A program made the position numbers and the translations under genes. Positions 61,828 to 64,000 of a stretch of 64,000 nucleotides of DNA are shown here, one piece after another (the first letter of the stretch is position 1; every line of letters begins with the position of its first letter). Source of the DNA: Parvibaculum sp040390855 (lineage in GTDB: Bacteria; Pseudomonadota; Alphaproteobacteria; Parvibaculales; Parvibaculaceae); contig JAZJXO010000023.1 of assembly GCA_040390855.1 (NCBI GenBank), positions 1 to 64,000 on the forward strand. The letters are read 5' to 3'. Below the pieces are notes generated by a model. That model had not been told where the DNA came from, did no database searches, and was given only the letters and a program-made list of their open reading frames with translations.

Positions 61828-62259
61828 TTAGTGAAAGAGTTGGGGGATTTCAATTTTCGGACAGCGGTTCATCACAACCTTGAGGCCCTTGGCTTCTGCG
61901 CGTGTGGCACCTTCTTCGTTGATGACGCCGAGTTGCATCCAGATATATTTTGCGCTGATAGCTATTGCTTCATCGCAAACAGGCCCCGCAGCGGCGGAGT
62001 TGCGGAACACATCGACGAGATCAATTTTGTCGGGAATGTCGGCGAGCGTTCCATAGACCGTTTCGCCTAGCAGCTTCTTGCCCGCCAATCCGGGGTTCAC
62101 TGGGATCACGCGATAGCCGCGATGTTGCAGGTATTGCATGACCTCGTAGCTGTCGCGCGCCGTGTTGGCACTCGCACCGACAAGCGCAATGGTTTTAGTA
62201 TCACTCAAAATGCCTTTGAGAAATTCGGGGCTATAGCGCAAATGTTCCAGTGGTTTCAT
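61828..62259 (-). CDS. CoA-binding domain protein (YccU-like)
   Basis: A 143-residue Rossmann-like protein with the CoA-binding motif TIALVGASANTARDSYEVM, then YRVIPVNPGLAGKKLLGE and a C-terminal VVMNRCPKIE with the cysteine typical of this family. The family's function is unknown. It lies directly upstream of metY (9-base gap), a frequent pair in alphaproteobacteria, which hints at a role in sulfur metabolism. Confidence 0.88.
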   Translation of the reverse strand: MKPLEHLRYSPEFLKGILSDTKTIALVGASANTARDSYEVMQYLQHRGYRVIPVNPGLAGKKLLGETVYGTLADIPDKIDLVDVFRNSAAAGPVCDEAIAISAKYIWMQLGVINEEGATRAEAKGLKVVMNRCPKIEIPQLFH

Positions 62260-62279
62260 TTGTCCTCCCTGACGGCCCC

Positions 62280-63101
62280 TTACTTATCTTCCCAGATAGG
62301 ATGGCGCTTCTCAATGAACGCGCCGATCCCTTCTTCCGCATCGTGTGCGAGCATGTTTGTCACCATCACCTCGCTTGCATAGTCGTAAGCCTCATTGAGC
62401 GGCTTTTCGAGTTGATGGTAAAATGCCTCCTTGCCGATCTTCACTGTCAGCGCCGACTTCTCTGCTATCTTCAATGCAAGCCCGCGCGTGGTGGTATCAA
62501 GCGTGTCGGCGGGAACAACCTGATTGATTAGTCCTATTTCGGCGGCGTGTTCAGCGCTGATCATTTCGCCGGTCAGCAACATTTCCATCGCATGTTTGCG
62601 TGAGACATTGCGCGAGAGCGCCACCATCGGCGTTGAGCAGAACAAACCGATATTGACACCGGGCGTTGCGAATTTCGCGCCGTCTGCGGCAATGGCGAGA
62701 TCGCAGCTTGCCACAAGCTGACAACCCGCCGCCGTCGCAATACCATGTATGCGTGCGATCACGGGTTTCGGCAGATTGACAATCTGCTGCATAATCGCAC
62801 TGCACAGACGCATCGTCGTGTCGAAAAAAGCACGGCCCTTGTCGGCATCGGCGCGATGGCTTGTGAGTTCTTTCAGATCGTGTCCGGAGCAGAAAGCAGG
62901 TCCGTTCGCCGCGATGATCACCACGCGCACGGATTTTTCGCTCGCCACTTCGGAGAGCGCGTTGCTCAGAGCAGTCATCAACCCGATGGACAGGCAATTC
63001 CGCTGTGCCCCGCGATTGAGCGTGAGTGTCGTCACGCCGTCCGCGTCGTCTCGCAGCACGAGGCCCTCATCGGTCAATGGTTGCTCGGCAGCTTTGCTCA
63101 T
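62280..63101 (-). CDS. Enoyl-CoA hydratase/isomerase family protein
   Basis: A 273-residue crotonase-fold protein close to the ECHDC3 type: VTTLTLNRGAQRNCLSI, FCSGHDLKEL, GIATAAGCQLVASCDLAIA and GLFCSTPMVALSRNV. ATG at 63101 has GGGAAA upstream; the frame extends to 63182. The catalytic glutamates of a classical hydratase are not obvious, so the reaction is open. Confidence 0.87.
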   Translation of the reverse strand: MSKAAEQPLTDEGLVLRDDADGVTTLTLNRGAQRNCLSIGLMTALSNALSEVASEKSVRVVIIAANGPAFCSGHDLKELTSHRADADKGRAFFDTTMRLCSAIMQQIVNLPKPVIARIHGIATAAGCQLVASCDLAIAADGAKFATPGVNIGLFCSTPMVALSRNVSRKHAMEMLLTGEMISAEHAAEIGLINQVVPADTLDTTTRGLALKIAEKSALTVKIGKEAFYHQLEKPLNEAYDYASEVMVTNMLAHDAEEGIGAFIEKRHPIWEDK

Positions 63102-63150
63102 CGTGTTTCCCAGGATTGCTTTTCCGCAATCATAGGCACACAAGACACTT

Positions 63151-63687
63151 TCATCCAAGCCGTGACTTGCGATAAAGCACATGCTGTTTCAGCGGCGAGC
63201 CGTCCGGTACGCCCGGATGATCAAAATCATCCGCTGGATTACGGGTCATGCCGATGCGCTGCATCACAGCCTGCGAACGTAAATTAGCAGATACCGTGAA
63301 GGCAATGATCTCGTTGAGCCTCAATGTGTTGAAGCCGAAAGTGAGCGCCGCTGTCGCCGCCTCGCTTGCATAACCCTTGCCCCAGTATGGCCGCGCGAGC
63401 CGCCAGCCGATCTCGACGGCGGGATAAAACGGATTGGTGTCGCTTACATTGAGAAGACCGGCAAAGCCGATAAAAGGCGCAACGTCCGGTACTTCGATCA
63501 CCCAGAAACCGAACCCGTGCGTCTCAATATGATCGCGAAAGCTTAGTGCATTGGCATCGCTCTCATTGCGCGTTGGCAGCGGTAGTAGAAATTCCATCAC
63601 CTTCTTGTCCTGCGCCATGGCCCAGAAAGGTGCGAAGTTTTCGTCGCCCCATTGGCGCAGGATGAGGCGGGGGGAGGTGAGTGTCAT
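63151..63687 (-). CDS. GNAT-family N-acetyltransferase (RimJ/RimL type)
   Basis: A 178-residue acetyltransferase with TLTSPRLILRQW at the start, EIGWRLARPYWGKGYASEAATAAL with the acetyl-CoA loop, and NLRSQAVMQRIGM. ATG at 63687 fits the family start. The frame runs on to 63750 but that part lies inside a palindromic repeat (63697-63774), so the extension is not real. The substrate, perhaps a protein N-terminus or small molecule, is unknown. Confidence 0.9.
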   Translation of the reverse strand: MTLTSPRLILRQWGDENFAPFWAMAQDKKVMEFLLPLPTRNESDANALSFRDHIETHGFGFWVIEVPDVAPFIGFAGLLNVSDTNPFYPAVEIGWRLARPYWGKGYASEAATAALTFGFNTLRLNEIIAFTVSANLRSQAVMQRIGMTRNPADDFDHPGVPDGSPLKQHVLYRKSRLG

Positions 63688-63696
63688 TTTATAGTC

Positions 63697-63774
63697 CGTC
63701 ATAGCGAGCGCAGCGAAGCAATCCATACGTACAAACGTATGGATTGCCAAGTCGCTATGCTTCTCGCAATAACG
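63697..63774. repeat. Dispersed palindromic repeat (about 78 bp)
   Basis: CGTCATAGCGAGCGCAGCGAAGCAATCC begins at 63697 in outline, and its inverted partner ends CTCGCAATAACG at 63774. The core stem AATCCATACGT (63720-63730) with ACGTATGGATT (63735-63745) is perfect over 11 bases. The outer arms match the common alphaproteobacterial repeat whose translated form reads DCFAALAMT. It fills most of the gap between the GNAT and aldo/keto reductase genes. Only one copy is seen in the window. Confidence 0.8.
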
Positions 63775-64000
63775 TTAAAACGTCGACTTCGCCAGTCTCG
63801 TCCAGTCGCGCACGCCGCCAGGGCTGCGGTCGGCCCGCTGGTCGTTCATCCAATGCGGATACTGGACGGCAGGCTTGCTCGCCGCATCAATGGCTGCGAG
63901 GTCGTCCGCTGTGAGCTTCACGTCAACTGCACCGATATTGTCGTTCAGTTGCGTTTCGTTCTTCGCGCCGATAATCACAGTCGTCACATAGTCCTTGTGC
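63775..64000 (-). CDS. Aldo/keto reductase, C-terminal part (cut by window end)
   Basis: About 75 codons reading VTTVIIGAKNETQLNDNIGAV, LTADDLAAIDAAS and a terminal NDQRADRSPGG, the C-terminal part of an NADPH-dependent aldo/keto reductase of the YajO/Tas-like group. The reading frame is open to the last base, so the gene continues beyond the window and has no start here. Its stop abuts the palindromic repeat. Confidence 0.85.
   Translation of the reverse strand, partial: HKDYVTTVIIGAKNETQLNDNIGAVDVKLTADDLAAIDAASKPAVQYPHWMNDQRADRSPGGVRDWTRLAKSTF

Noticed and set aside
63688..63750. N-terminal extension of the GNAT gene
   Set aside because: It lies within the palindromic repeat and translates to the repeat's usual false peptide.
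1..64000. CRISPR array, prophage, insertion sequence or defence island
   Set aside because: No regular spaced repeats, transposase, integrase or defence gene was found; nearly every gene is a conserved housekeeping or metabolic one.

Overview
The window is ordinary chromosomal backbone of an alphaproteobacterium, most likely a member of the Hyphomicrobiales (Rhizobiales). This rests on gene content and order: an ALAS-type hemA, a MucR/Ros regulator, an LdtR-LdtP pair, a leucyl-transferase (Bpt), and the conserved blocks rpoZ-rsh-pyrE-(DUF2062)-pdxJ-acpS-lepB-rnc-era-recO-parC, glyA-nrdR-ribD-ribE-ribBA-ribH-nusB-thiL-hppA and bamE-CBP3 chaperone-yceD-plsX-fabH-ihfA-merR. I cannot fix the family or genus by reading alone. 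No rRNA, CRISPR array, prophage or insertion sequence was seen. There is one tRNA gene and one dispersed palindromic repeat.

Layout. 0.2-4.4 kb (minus strand): an RND efflux pump and its adaptor. 4.8-9 kb: a SAM-dependent methyltransferase behind a hairpin-rich leader, then an alpha/beta hydrolase and a lytic transglycosylase on the other strand. 9.2-12.9 kb: dapA, smpB, a molybdopterin oxidoreductase, and a leftward NYN-nuclease/family-5 uracil-DNA glycosylase pair. 12.9-24.4 kb: folK, then the rpoZ to parC block (stringent response, pyrimidine, PLP, lipid carrier activation, secretion, RNA processing, recombination, topoisomerase IV). 24.4-28.1 kb (minus strand): an orphan membrane-anchored protein, bpt, an RDD protein, and motB/motA. 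28.4-33.2 kb: flavin reductase and MarR tail to tail, a TonB-shaped protein of unknown function, a beta-hydroxyacid dehydrogenase, a group IV ornithine/lysine decarboxylase and a short TetR regulator. 33.2-37.5 kb: hemB, divergent from a three-gene valine (isobutyryl-CoA) catabolic operon. 37.8-42.7 kb: ldtR, ldtP, a GDPD, hemA, a small overlapping gene and mucR. 43.2-52.3 kb: glyA to hppA. 52.4-57.3 kb: bamE and the fatty-acid/phospholipid block. 57.5-64 kb: tRNA-Pro, a 34-residue membrane protein, DUF2842, two tandem paralogues of an unknown family, heme A synthase, metY, a CoA-binding protein, an enoyl-CoA hydratase, a GNAT and a cut aldo/keto reductase.

Functional ties. hemA, hemB and ctaA supply heme. 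The bc1 chaperone, ctaA and hppA belong to respiration and energy conservation. dapA, the lytic transglycosylase, ldtP/ldtR and bamE concern the envelope. The ribBA product has lost the zinc cysteines of its GTP cyclohydrolase II half (RibBX type), so another ribA is expected elsewhere. The points most worth a second look are the structured leader with its own terminator before the methyltransferase (4.79-4.88 kb), the TonB-shaped protein at 29.6-30.5 kb, the tandem paralogue pair at 58.1-59.3 kb, the 34-residue membrane protein after the tRNA, a MucR whose finger lacks both histidine ligands, the possible folded leader of glyA, and several inverted repeats placed on promoters. No clearly new defence, mobile or biosynthetic system is visible.
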